In this document: piece after piece, positions 24,995-33,456 of the stretch
Numbering within the stretch: the stretch's first letter is position 1
Layout: every line of letters starts with the position of its first letter
NCBI RefSeq assembly: GCF_003590775.1
Contig: NZ_QYUM01000003.1
Span: 498,501 to 562,500 of the forward strand
Direction of reading: 5' to 3'
DNA from: Sphingomonas cavernae
Lineage (GTDB): Bacteria; Pseudomonadota; Alphaproteobacteria; Sphingomonadales; Sphingomonadaceae
DNA: 64,000 nt
Notes under the pieces: model-generated
What the model was told of the DNA's origin: nothing
Seen by the model: the letters and a program-made list of their open reading frames with translations, nothing else
The model's database searches: none
Position numbers and translations under genes: made by a program

Positions 24995-26473
24995 ATGCGC
25001 GAGCAGTTCATCCTCGTGCTCGACGAAGGCACGACCTCGACGCGGGCCATGATCTTTGCGCCCGACGGCGCGATCGTTGGCAAATGTCAGGCCGAGCTCA
25101 CCCAATATTACCCCGCGCCGGGTTGGGTAGAGCATGACGCAATCGAAATCCGCGACCGGACCATCGCATGCGCACGGCAAATGATCGAGCGGGCAGGCGG
25201 CGCTGACCGGATCGCGGCGATCGGGATCGCCAACCAGCGTGAAACCATCGTCGCGTGGGATCGAAGCACCGGCCAGCCGGTCAGCCGCGCGATCGTCTGG
25301 CAGGACCGCCGCACGGCCGCGCGCTGCGACGCCTTGCGCGACGCCGGTCACGAGCCGCTTGTGTCGCGGCGAAGCGGACTCGTTCTCGACCCCTATTTCT
25401 CGGCCACGAAGATCTCCTGGATCCTCGACAATGTTCCTGAAGCGCGCGCTCTCGGCGATCGTCTTGCGGTCGGCACTGTCGAAAGCTGGCTCCTATGGAG
25501 CCTCACGGGCGGGCTTCACGCCAGCGATGCCAGCAATGCCAGCCGGACGATGCTTATGGACATTGCGAAGGGGCAATGGGACGATGAATTGCTGGCGCTC
25601 CACGATGTGCCGCGTTTGGCGCTTCCCGAAATTGTCGATTGTGCTGGGAATTTCGGCGTTACGTCGCCCGAACTGTTCGGGTCGCCGATCCGGATTTGCG
25701 GACTTGTTGGCGATCAGCAGGCGGCGGCGATCGGACAGTCATGTCTTGCGCCAGGACAAGTGAAAGCGACGCTGGGGACGGGCGCCTTCATATTGTGCAA
25801 CACCGGCGCGCAGCCTGTAGCAAGTGGTCATCGCCTGCTCGGTACGGTGCTCTTTCAGCTCGATGGCGAGCGGAGCTATGCTCTCGAGGGATCGATCTTC
25901 GTGGCCGGCAGCGTGGTTCAGTGGCTGCGCGACAGGCTGGGGATCATCGCGAGCGCCGCCGAAACCGAGACCCTCGCGCGATCGGTTCGCGATAGCGGTG
26001 GGGTGATGATAATTCCCGCCTTGTCGGGTCTTGGCGCGCCCCACTGGCGACCCGACGCCCGCGCGATCGTTGCTGGGTTGAGCCATGGATCGGGCCGCGC
26101 CGAAATCGTGCGCGCTGCGCTTGAGTCGATCGCGCACCAGTTGAGCGACCTGCAGCGGGCTTATGCGGGTGACGGATGTGTGTGGCAATCGTTGCGGATC
26201 GACGGCGGGATGAGCGCCAATAACTGGATCGCGCAGGATATTGCCGACATGCTCGATGTGACGGTACAGCGACCCGATAATGTCGAGACGACCGCGCTCG
26301 GAGCTGCAATGCTGGCCGCAATGGGCTGCGGCCTTATGAGTTCGCTTGACGAGGCGGCTTCGATGCAGCGCAGCGCCGCGTCCTTCACTCCCGGTATGGA
26401 GAATAATGTCCGAAAGGCGCGGATGGATGGTTGGCGAAGTTTAATGGCAGTCCATGCGGCATCGTCGTCATGA
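24995..26473 (+). CDS. glpK: Glycerol kinase
   Basis: About 492 residues of the FGGY kinase family. Typical GlpK segments are LVLDEGTTSTRAMIFAPDG at the N-terminus, IGIANQRETIVAWDRSTGQP, AIVWQDRRTA, GLVGDQQAAAIGQ and VKATLGTGAFILCNTG. It phosphorylates glycerol with ATP to glycerol 3-phosphate, the substrate of GlpD. The ATG at 24995 follows GGAAGG at good distance, and an in-frame ATG at 24968 is less likely. It is the last gene of the sulfoquinovose operon, 55 bases after the RibB-like gene, and no GlpF facilitator is present nearby. Confidence 0.94.
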   Translation: MREQFILVLDEGTTSTRAMIFAPDGAIVGKCQAELTQYYPAPGWVEHDAIEIRDRTIACARQMIERAGGADRIAAIGIANQRETIVAWDRSTGQPVSRAIVWQDRRTAARCDALRDAGHEPLVSRRSGLVLDPYFSATKISWILDNVPEARALGDRLAVGTVESWLLWSLTGGLHASDASNASRTMLMDIAKGQWDDELLALHDVPRLALPEIVDCAGNFGVTSPELFGSPIRICGLVGDQQAAAIGQSCLAPGQVKATLGTGAFILCNTGAQPVASGHRLLGTVLFQLDGERSYALEGSIFVAGSVVQWLRDRLGIIASAAETETLARSVRDSGGVMIIPALSGLGAPHWRPDARAIVAGLSHGSGRAEIVRAALESIAHQLSDLQRAYAGDGCVWQSLRIDGGMSANNWIAQDIADMLDVTVQRPDNVETTALGAAMLAAMGCGLMSSLDEAASMQRSAASFTPGMENNVRKARMDGWRSLMAVHAASSS

Positions 26474-26475
26474 AT

Positions 26476-26523
26476 AAATGCCTCGATCACGTTGAGGCCA
26501 ATGCCGCCGAGGCCGAAGACGAC
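26476..26523 (-). pseudogene. Possible scrap of class III alcohol dehydrogenase
   Basis: Minus-strand translation gives VVFGLGGIGLNVIEAF, which matches the NAD-binding turn of glutathione-dependent formaldehyde dehydrogenase (AdhC/FrmA). Only about 16 residues remain, bordered by the IS5-type remnant on one side and the glpK stop on the other. The match is short, so this is a pattern-based suggestion. Confidence 0.4.
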
Positions 26524-26528
26524 GATTT

Positions 26529-26798
26529 ATTGTCGCGATCGGCGGTCAGCGCATCGAACACATGCTCCCACACGCCCGCATGGCACCAGCGGCTGAAACG
26601 GCGGTGCACCGTCCGCCACTTACCATAGCGCTCCGGAAAGTGGCGCCAGTGCGCGCCCGATCGCAAAACCTACAAACATCCATTCACAAACAAACGGTTA
26701 TCTGAGCCGTTACGACCCGGATGACTCGTCTTTCCCGGCAGCAACATTGCAATCTTCGCCCATTGCGCCTCATTTAACTCATACCGCTTCACGCCCAT
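26529..26798 (-). pseudogene. Decayed IS5-family transposase, N-terminal part
   Basis: Minus-strand translation starts [20 protein letters not shown], continues [19 protein letters not shown], hits an in-frame TAG at 26670-26672, and goes on with GAHWRHFPERYGKWRTVHRR and FSRWCHAGVWEHVFDALTAD. This is the N-terminal third of IS5-type transposases (first frame). The DDE catalytic part is missing and the sequence diverges after DRDN. No intact terminal repeats were found. It marks an old insertion between glpK and the cytochrome b561 gene. The bases from 26799 to 26928 hold nothing recognisable. Confidence 0.85.
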
Positions 26799-26928
26799 CC
26801 ATCGCCTCCGCTCAATCGCGGAAACCCATGAAGCAGCTCTTATCCCGCTTGGGAATCCTGAATGTCGATCCGTCCTAGGCCGCTGAACTCTATGGGGCGC
26901 ATCGCAAGGGCAAAGTCGGGACGCATTG

Positions 26929-27504
26929 CTAGCGGCCGTCGGATCGCCGCATATCGAACCACATTGCCCGGAGCGTATCGTCCTTTTTGCGGTCGTGATG
27001 CCAGAAAGCTGCGATCACGTGGAAAGAGACGGCGGCAAGCAATAGCCAGGAAAGTCCGAAATGCGTCCAATATGCGGGCCCGACCAATGCTTTGGTCTTG
27101 GGGATGATCCCCGGTATCTCGAACAGCCCGAAGAATTTCGTCGGGCTACCGAACGCCGAGGAGGAAATCCAGCCGGTGAGCGGCACGACGACCATTAGGA
27201 TATAGAGCGAACGGTGCGCCAGCTTCGCCGCGCGCTCCTCGATAGGGGAGAGCTCGACGATCTTTGGCGGAGGGTTGCTCCATCTCCACGCCAGCCGCGC
27301 GAAGATCAGGGCGAACGCGATCAGGCCCAGCGCTTTGTGCCAATGGACATAGGTGATGAATATCAGCGGACCTGACTTGAACCATGGCATGCTGTCATTG
27401 ACGTGAAGAACCAGAAGCGACGTGCCGATGATGAGCAGCGCCATTACCCAATGCAGAAGTTTCGCCGCCGTTCCCCACGAACTCACGGTGTTACGAATTG
27501 CCAT
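26929..27504 (-). CDS. Cytochrome b561-type protein
   Basis: About 191 residues with four membrane helices. Haem-ligand histidines fit those in [52 protein letters not shown] and [25 protein letters not shown], the pattern of bacterial cytochrome b561. It would move electrons at the inner membrane, possibly from quinol to a periplasmic partner. The start at 27504 ([15 protein letters not shown]) lies 8 bases after the stop of the upstream TonB receptor gene, so the two form an operon. Confidence 0.9.
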   Translation of the reverse strand: MAIRNTVSSWGTAAKLLHWVMALLIIGTSLLVLHVNDSMPWFKSGPLIFITYVHWHKALGLIAFALIFARLAWRWSNPPPKIVELSPIEERAAKLAHRSLYILMVVVPLTGWISSSAFGSPTKFFGLFEIPGIIPKTKALVGPAYWTHFGLSWLLLAAVSFHVIAAFWHHDRKKDDTLRAMWFDMRRSDGR

Positions 27505-27512
27505 CGCGCACC

Positions 27513-29927
27513 TCAGAATCGATATTGGAGATTGATGCCGAACTGCTGCTTGCGCGGCGCGGACACCGCAAAATCTCTGAAGAAAGTGGTCTGATTGCGT
27601 CCGGTCAGCGGATTGACGCGCGTCAGCAGCCGATTGAAGTCGAGCAGGCGGGTCACGACCAGCGGCGTCTGATCGTTGAGCAGATTGCGCGCGAACAGGC
27701 TCACGCTCCATTCCGGGCGCTCGATCCCGATGCTCAAATTGACGTTGTAGCTGTCGCCGGTGTGGTTGAGGTTGTCGACCTGCGCATAGCGCTTCGATTC
27801 ATAGGCGAAATCGCCACGGCCGAAGAATTCGAGCGCGCCCGAGAGCGGCGCCGTCACCTGTGCAGTCGCGATGATTTGATGTTCGGGCGTCTGGGGCAGC
27901 TTGTTGCCGCTGACGTCACCCCCGGCAAGCCCATCGACATCCGCGGGATTGCGCTGCCCGTTCGGAAGGCGTGCGGGCCTGCCATCGGTGTCGAATATCT
28001 CTTCGGTCGTGTCGTCGTAGAAATCCGTGAACTCGGCGTTCACATAGGTATAGCCAAGGCGCAGATAGAGCCAGTCTGCGGGCTTTCCGGAAAGCTCGAC
28101 CTCGAAACCCTTGATCTCGGACGCTCCGGCATTCTGGATGAAGGCGACGCTGTTGGGCGTGCCGTTCAGCCGGGTATAGGCCTCGCCGCGGCTCAACTGC
28201 TGCTTGGTCCAGTCGATATAGAACGCCGCGACCGCAGCATCCACGACGCCGCCGATCCGCCCCTTGCTGCCGATTTCATAGCTCCATGCGGTTTCCTCGT
28301 CGAAAACGTCGAAGCCTGCAGCCGTGAAGGCAGCGATATCGGCGGGGATGGCGTCCGTCGGAAAGTTGTTGAAGCCTCCAGGCTTGTTGCCCTTGGCGGC
28401 GCTCACGTAAAAGCTCACGTCGCTCGAAGGCTCGTAGCGGGCGGTGAAGCGCGGGAGAAAGGCGTCGAACTTGGCCCGGCGTATTCCGGTCGTGGCGGGA
28501 GGCGGGTTGCCTGCCGTGCCCAGAACTTCGGTAGAACCCTTGATCGTTTCGGACTGGTAGCGCGCTTCGGCGCTCAGAGTGACCTGGTCGGTGACCGCGC
28601 CCTCGATCATGCCGAAGACCGACTTGCTGCGCACGCCGTCTTCGCTGTCAAAAGGACGCCGCGTCGGACTCGTGTTGGTGTAAGTGAAACCGGGCTCGAC
28701 GTCTTCGCGGTAGTAATAGGCGCCGATAAGACCGCGCAGGGGCTTGTCTTGCGGCGTCATCAGCCGGATTTCCTGGCTGAAGTCCTCGCTCTTGGAACGG
28801 TCAACGGTGAAGGCCGGATTTGCGCTGGGCAGCAGCGTGTTGTCCTGGCCGGTGATGCTGTCATTCGTGTTGTACGCCGAAATCGACGTCAGGCTAAAAC
28901 CCGAATCGGTGGTGTAGGTCATGGCGAGGCTGGTGCGAAGAAACTCGCGGTTCAACCCATCAAAGCCGGCCGCCTCGATCGCGTCGTTGTTATAGGCGTA
29001 GCTCGGCAGGATCTCGACTTCGCCGCAATAAAAGCCGCGCCGGCTTGTATTGGTGCGAGGGAAAGGCATGGTCCCGACGATCGGCGGGGCGAAGCAATTG
29101 TTCTTGGCCGAGCCCTGAAAGCCGTAAACATAGCCTTTGTCCCGGTCCTGGCTAAAGCCGATCGATGCGATCGCTTCGAAATTTGTGGACGGGGTGAAGA
29201 GCAGCCGCCCGCCGACATTGGTGCTCTTCTGAGCGCCGAGATCGCGCTTTCCGGTGTCCCCGTTCACATAGTCGCCGCCGAAAGTTGAATAGCGGGCATT
29301 CATTTCGAACAGCAGGACGTCGGTGACGATCGGCCCGGACAGATAGCCCGACGCTTCGAGATTGTCGTATTCGGCAAGCGTCAGCTTGGCCTTGCCGCTG
29401 AAATCGTTGGTTGGACGGCGCGTGACATAGTTGATCGCGCCGGAGAATGTCTGGCGGCCGAACAGCGCGGATTGGGGCCCTTTGATCACCTCGACGCGCT
29501 CCAGATTGTCGAGGTGATAACTGCTGATATTGTCCGAGACGAAAACCCCGTCGACGAAAAACGCGGCGTTGGGCGCGCCGACCACGGAGGACATCCCGCG
29601 AATCGAAGGACGGACACCGGCCCCGCCCCCGCCGCCGATCCGTCCGAAACCTTGCTTGAAGGAAAAACCGGGGGTCTGCATAGCCAGATCGGAAATGTTT
29701 TCGAGATTGGCTCGGTCTATCGTGTCCGACCCGACTACCGAAATAGACAGCGGAACGTCCTGGAGGCGCTCCTCGCGCTTACGCGCCGTCACAATGATCT
29801 CGCCCGTATCAACAGGGCTCGCCTCATTGGCGCCGGCGGTTCGGATAGCTGAATCAGCTTGCGCCAAAGCTGGCGCCGCGCAGCCCGCGAAAAGCATCGC
29901 GGCAAACCGCAGCGAACGATATTTCAT
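27513..29927 (-). CDS. TonB-dependent receptor
   Basis: An 804-residue receptor with a signal peptide (MKYRSLRFAAMLFAGCAAPALAQ), a TonB-box region (GEIIVTARKREERLQDVP), a glycine-rich plug insert (GGGGGAGVRPSIRGMSS), the plug motif LERVEVIKGPQSALFGRQTFSGAINYVT and a C-terminal barrel ending FGINLQYRF. The start follows a GGGGGAGGAATAT site. Two TTGTCC-type palindromes 22 bp apart stand 64-97 bases upstream. It resembles the receptor at 30339-32888 in plug type, suggesting related substrates under one regulator. The substrate is unknown. Confidence 0.92.
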   Translation of the reverse strand: MKYRSLRFAAMLFAGCAAPALAQADSAIRTAGANEASPVDTGEIIVTARKREERLQDVPLSISVVGSDTIDRANLENISDLAMQTPGFSFKQGFGRIGGGGGAGVRPSIRGMSSVVGAPNAAFFVDGVFVSDNISSYHLDNLERVEVIKGPQSALFGRQTFSGAINYVTRRPTNDFSGKAKLTLAEYDNLEASGYLSGPIVTDVLLFEMNARYSTFGGDYVNGDTGKRDLGAQKSTNVGGRLLFTPSTNFEAIASIGFSQDRDKGYVYGFQGSAKNNCFAPPIVGTMPFPRTNTSRRGFYCGEVEILPSYAYNNDAIEAAGFDGLNREFLRTSLAMTYTTDSGFSLTSISAYNTNDSITGQDNTLLPSANPAFTVDRSKSEDFSQEIRLMTPQDKPLRGLIGAYYYREDVEPGFTYTNTSPTRRPFDSEDGVRSKSVFGMIEGAVTDQVTLSAEARYQSETIKGSTEVLGTAGNPPPATTGIRRAKFDAFLPRFTARYEPSSDVSFYVSAAKGNKPGGFNNFPTDAIPADIAAFTAAGFDVFDEETAWSYEIGSKGRIGGVVDAAVAAFYIDWTKQQLSRGEAYTRLNGTPNSVAFIQNAGASEIKGFEVELSGKPADWLYLRLGYTYVNAEFTDFYDDTTEEIFDTDGRPARLPNGQRNPADVDGLAGGDVSGNKLPQTPEHQIIATAQVTAPLSGALEFFGRGDFAYESKRYAQVDNLNHTGDSYNVNLSIGIERPEWSVSLFARNLLNDQTPLVVTRLLDFNRLLTRVNPLTGRNQTTFFRDFAVSAPRKQQFGINLQYRF

Positions 29928-29990
29928 TGATATTCCTCCCCCAAGGAATGCGTGCCTGTTTTCCCCGCATCCCCACGCAGAGTTGCAAAG

Positions 29991-30024
29991 CTGTCCGGAC
30001 AAATCAAGCAATTTGTCCGGACAT
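29991..30024. promoter_or_regulatory. Tandem TGTCCGGACA operators
   Basis: TGTCCGGACA occurs at 29992-30001 and again at 30014-30023, with centres 22 bp apart, two helical turns. Flanking A/T bases give TTGTCCGGACA at the second site. They lie before the TonB receptor gene that starts at 29927. The rest of the gap to 30280 shows no gene. A dimer of a GntR/HutC-type protein is the likely binder. Confidence 0.6.
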
Positions 30025-30280
30025 TTCGACATTTGGCGAGGTGTGCTTGTTTCGATGATCGCGCCTCAAGACGCACCGTGATTGACCACCGAACGTTCCC
30101 GGTGCTCCTCCGGATGCTCTCGAACGAGATCGATCCAGACTATCAGGGTGCATCGCGCGTCGGCAGGCGACTATCGAGCCAAGCGAAGGCATTTACGCCT
30201 TGCGACGTTGTTGGGCGTGATCGGCGACGGCGCCGCATGTCGTTGAGACATTGAAGGCAGGCTCGGCCAGGTGCGCGGCA

Positions 30281-30314
30281 AAAAAAGAGCCCGCCGGGGT
30301 GATCCTGGCGGGCG
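30281..30314 (-). terminator. Rho-independent terminator of the second receptor gene
   Basis: Read on the minus strand, GCCCGCC and GGCGGGC pair around an 11-base loop, and the stem is followed by TC and a run of seven U. It lies 25 bases after the receptor stop at 30339. Confidence 0.85.
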
Positions 30315-30338
30315 CAGTGTTTCTGTTGAAGGCGATTA

Positions 30339-32888
30339 TCAGAAAGTGAACGTGCCCTCGATGCCGAAGGTGCGGCCTCTGCGCAGCGTGGAGAAGAACG
30401 CGCGCGGCGCACCGGTTTCCACCGAGAATGTCTGCCCCTGGAAAGTGCCTGTCGTCCCGACGTCCCGACGTGCATTGCCATAGCGATAATCGAACCAGCG
30501 GGTAGCGAGCGGGATCGACTCCTCATTGGTGAGATTGCGGCCGAACAGCGTCAGGCCCCAATTCTCGTTGCGGATGCCGAGGCGCGCGTTGAGCAGGAAG
30601 GCATCACCGGTCTTTGCCAGATTGTCGACCTGGATGTACTTCGCGTCCTCATAGCTGAAGCTCGTGTTCGCGATCAGGCTGAGACCAGTTGCGCCGATCT
30701 CGTGCTCGTAGCTCATCGAGCCGTTGACGATCCACGGCGATCCCAAAGGCATGCGCTTGCCGGTGATGTCGCAGAGCGGCAAAAGTGCGGCCGGGGGGGC
30801 GTCGGTGTCGAAATTGGGCCTGAACCCGCCCGAGTTGAGCGTGAAGAGATCGGCATCGCAGCCCTTTGTGAACTTCGCATCAACATACGCTACGCCAAGC
30901 GAGACATTGAAGCCGTCCACAGGAGCTGCCTGCATCTCGAGCTCGAAGCCCTTTGTTTCGGCATCGCCCTGATTGGTCACGATCGAGGTGGCTGTCTGGC
31001 CGGCGACGGTGGGTGGTATGGCGCGCGTGAGTTGAACATCGGCGAGCTTGTTGTAGAAGATCGAGCCAGCAAAGCGCGCCTTACGATCGGCGGTGTCGAA
31101 TTTCACGCCCAGTTCGCCGCCGCGGACGGTCTCAGGTAGATACACGGTCTGGTCGGTGCCGGTCAGCGCGGTGGCCGCAAGCCCGCCGGTGCCGTTGAAA
31201 CCGCCCGGCTTGTTGCCCTCGGCATAGACGGCATAGACCAGCACATCGTCACTTGGCTTCCAGTCGAGGGTTATGCGCGGCGTCCAGTCCTTGAACTTGC
31301 CCACAGGGAGGCAGGTGCCGGTGAAGCCGAACTGGCCAGCACGACCCGGCTCGCCCGCGCAAAAGATCGTCGTTGCCGACGCGCGCTCCATGATCGTCTT
31401 GCGCTCTTCGGCGTAGCGCAACTCGCCCGTAATCGTGATGGCGTCCGTGATTTCTGCGCTGACCAGGCCGAACACCGCTATGTCCTCGATCGACCCATAG
31501 GCAGAACTGTTTGCGCCGAGCGCTTCGCCTTCGGTCGGGTTGGCAAAGGTCAAATCGCGGTTGCGGTTCGTCTGCTTGAAATAATATCCGCCGATAAGCC
31601 CCCGGATCGGCTTGTCGGCGGGGCTCGCCAACCGAATTTCCTGGCTGAAGTCCTGCGTATCGTCGCGGTTGGTGTTCGCAAATGCCGGTTCGGTCGACGC
31701 CGGGGGGACCGGCGGGAAGAGGAAGAAGAAACCCTCCGAATGATCGCCATCGCTTCCGAACAAATTGGTGTTGTCGCGAAAGCCGGTCAAGCTCGAGAGA
31801 ACCCAGCCCGAACCTGCAATGTCCCAGTCCATGATGCCCGACGCCAGATACTGGTCGTTGCGGTTGCCATCGAACGCCGTACCGTCGCGCGTGCCGAAAA
31901 AGGTGGCAACCGGGTCCGTATTGACGCGGACGTTGTTCGGCTGCGGCTGGATGGTTCCGCAGAAATACTGGTTCGCGTTATTCGAAATGCCGATGGCAGG
32001 CTGGAAAGTGGTCGTCGGCGAAACCGGTACCGGGGGAGGGAGGTTGCGCTGGCGATAGCGCAGGCTGCGGAATCCCGGCATGCAGTTGTTCGCATCGGCG
32101 CCCTGCAGGAAGATGGCAAGCGGCCCGTCGCGGTCGTGCTGATATTGCCCCCGCAGGCGGATCTTGATGTCGTCATTGGGCTTGGCAACGAGCGTTACGT
32201 AACCCGAATAGCTCTTTTCCGAGCCCACCTTGTTGCCGGTGAGCTGATTGCGGTACTCGCCGCCATAGCTGTAATAACGGCCGCCCGCCGAAACGCCCAA
32301 AGCGTCGCCGAGGATGGGCGTTGAGACCGACGCGCTCAGATCATAGGTGTCATGCTCGGCCAGGCTCGCCTTGCCCGCCACGGTGAGCTTGTCCGCGGGG
32401 TCCTTGGTGACGTAGTTGATCGCGCCCGAATAGGTATTGCGGCCGTACAGCGCAGACTGGGGCCCCTTGATGATCTCTACGCGCTGGATCGAATTGGGAT
32501 CGAAGCCCTGTATGTCGCCTTGATAATAAATTCCGTCGACGAAATAGGCGGCGCCAGTCTCGACGCCGAACTGGACGTTCGCCAGCACGTTCGACTGGCC
32601 GCGTATGACGGGCCGATCCGACGAACGACCAAAGGCCTGGCTGAAGCTGATACCGGTTGCCTGTTTGGCAAAGTCGTCAATGGAATTGAGGCCGAGTTGC
32701 TGGATCATCTTGTCGGATACCGCCGACACCGCAACGGGTGCATCGGACAGCGACTCCTCGGTTTTTCGCGCCGTCACGATAATGTCTTCGATCCCGCCTT
32801 GCTCCTGGGTGGCGCCTTGCTGCGCAAGCCCCGGCGCCGACGCCAAAATGGTCGCGGCCAGCAAGGCGCTTCGAAACATGAATCGCAT
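30339..32888 (-). CDS. TonB-dependent receptor
   Basis: An 849-residue outer-membrane receptor with a signal peptide (MRFMFRSALLAATILASAPG...AQ), the TonB-box region EDIIVTARKTEESLSDAPVAV, the plug segment IQRVEIIKGPQSALYGRNTYSGAINYVT and a barrel ending RTFGIEGTFTF. A GGGGAGGATATTT site precedes the start at 32888, so a longer reading to 33044 is rejected. A TTGTCCAGACAA palindrome lies 52 bases upstream. It is divergent from the DUF1330 gene at 33106. The substrate is unknown. Confidence 0.92.
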   Translation of the reverse strand: MRFMFRSALLAATILASAPGLAQQGATQEQGGIEDIIVTARKTEESLSDAPVAVSAVSDKMIQQLGLNSIDDFAKQATGISFSQAFGRSSDRPVIRGQSNVLANVQFGVETGAAYFVDGIYYQGDIQGFDPNSIQRVEIIKGPQSALYGRNTYSGAINYVTKDPADKLTVAGKASLAEHDTYDLSASVSTPILGDALGVSAGGRYYSYGGEYRNQLTGNKVGSEKSYSGYVTLVAKPNDDIKIRLRGQYQHDRDGPLAIFLQGADANNCMPGFRSLRYRQRNLPPPVPVSPTTTFQPAIGISNNANQYFCGTIQPQPNNVRVNTDPVATFFGTRDGTAFDGNRNDQYLASGIMDWDIAGSGWVLSSLTGFRDNTNLFGSDGDHSEGFFFLFPPVPPASTEPAFANTNRDDTQDFSQEIRLASPADKPIRGLIGGYYFKQTNRNRDLTFANPTEGEALGANSSAYGSIEDIAVFGLVSAEITDAITITGELRYAEERKTIMERASATTIFCAGEPGRAGQFGFTGTCLPVGKFKDWTPRITLDWKPSDDVLVYAVYAEGNKPGGFNGTGGLAATALTGTDQTVYLPETVRGGELGVKFDTADRKARFAGSIFYNKLADVQLTRAIPPTVAGQTATSIVTNQGDAETKGFELEMQAAPVDGFNVSLGVAYVDAKFTKGCDADLFTLNSGGFRPNFDTDAPPAALLPLCDITGKRMPLGSPWIVNGSMSYEHEIGATGLSLIANTSFSYEDAKYIQVDNLAKTGDAFLLNARLGIRNENWGLTLFGRNLTNEESIPLATRWFDYRYGNARRDVGTTGTFQGQTFSVETGAPRAFFSTLRRGRTFGIEGTFTF

Positions 32889-32939
32889 AAATATCCTCCC
32901 CAATCCTGAACGCGGTGAAGCTCTCATTGACAACGAAAG

Positions 32940-32951
32940 TTGTCCAGACAA
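32940..32951. promoter_or_regulatory. TTGTCC-N2-ACAA operator before receptor gene
   Basis: TTGTCCAGACAA, a full match to the TTGTCC-N2-ACAA pattern, lies 52 bases upstream of the minus-strand receptor gene. A second site, TTGTCCATACAA, is 138 bp away before the divergent gene at 33106. Confidence 0.6.
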
Positions 32952-33077
32952 ATATGAAGGAGACGCAAGGCAGGGAGCGGCTGTTTCATAATTGCAACAG
33001 GGGATCGCTGTTTTTTTGAAGCGGATCCGGTCGAAGCGTAGCAAGCTTCGGGCGCCAGTTTTGATACTATGCTAAAC

Positions 33078-33089
33078 TTGTCCATACAA
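33078..33089. promoter_or_regulatory. TTGTCC-N2-ACAA operator before DUF1330 gene
   Basis: TTGTCCATACAA ends 16 bases before the ATG at 33106, where bound protein would block transcription or initiation. It belongs to the same set as the sites at 9908, 29991, 32940 and 37364. Confidence 0.6.
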
Positions 33090-33105
33090 CTAAGGGCGCG
33101 GCCTC

Positions 33106-33411
33106 ATGAAAGCCTATCTCATTATTACGGCCAGGATTTTGGACCGTTCGGCCTTCCTTGAAGGCTATGCACCAAGCGCGGCTCGCCTCGTCGAAAACTT
33201 TGGGGGCAAATATTTGCTGCGCGCTCCGGGGGCTGAACGGCTCGAGGGCAGTGGTAGCGACGGGATATCGGTGGTCATATCCGAGTGGCCCAGCAAGGCG
33301 GCGGCGCTCGCCTTTTGGAACTCGCCCGAATATCACGAAGCGAAAAGGCTTCGGGAGGGCATTGCCGAATGCGAGGTTCTTCTGATCGAGGCGCCGTCGC
33401 TTGCCGACTGA
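33106..33411 (+). CDS. DUF1330-family protein
   Basis: A 101-residue cytoplasmic protein with the DUF1330 (dimeric alpha-beta barrel) pattern: MKAYLIITARILDRSAFLEGY, GGKYLLRAPG, VVISEWPSKAAALAFWNSPEY and LIEAPSLAD. Family members are small proteins of unknown activity often found near catabolic genes. A TTGTCCATACAA palindrome lies immediately upstream. The exported VOC gene follows after 45 bases, so both likely share a transcript. Confidence 0.9.
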   Translation: MKAYLIITARILDRSAFLEGYAPSAARLVENFGGKYLLRAPGAERLEGSGSDGISVVISEWPSKAAALAFWNSPEYHEAKRLREGIAECEVLLIEAPSLAD

Positions 33412-33456
33412 TCCCGTTGCGACGTCCGGTTACTCAAGATCAAGGAAGCGAACCAC

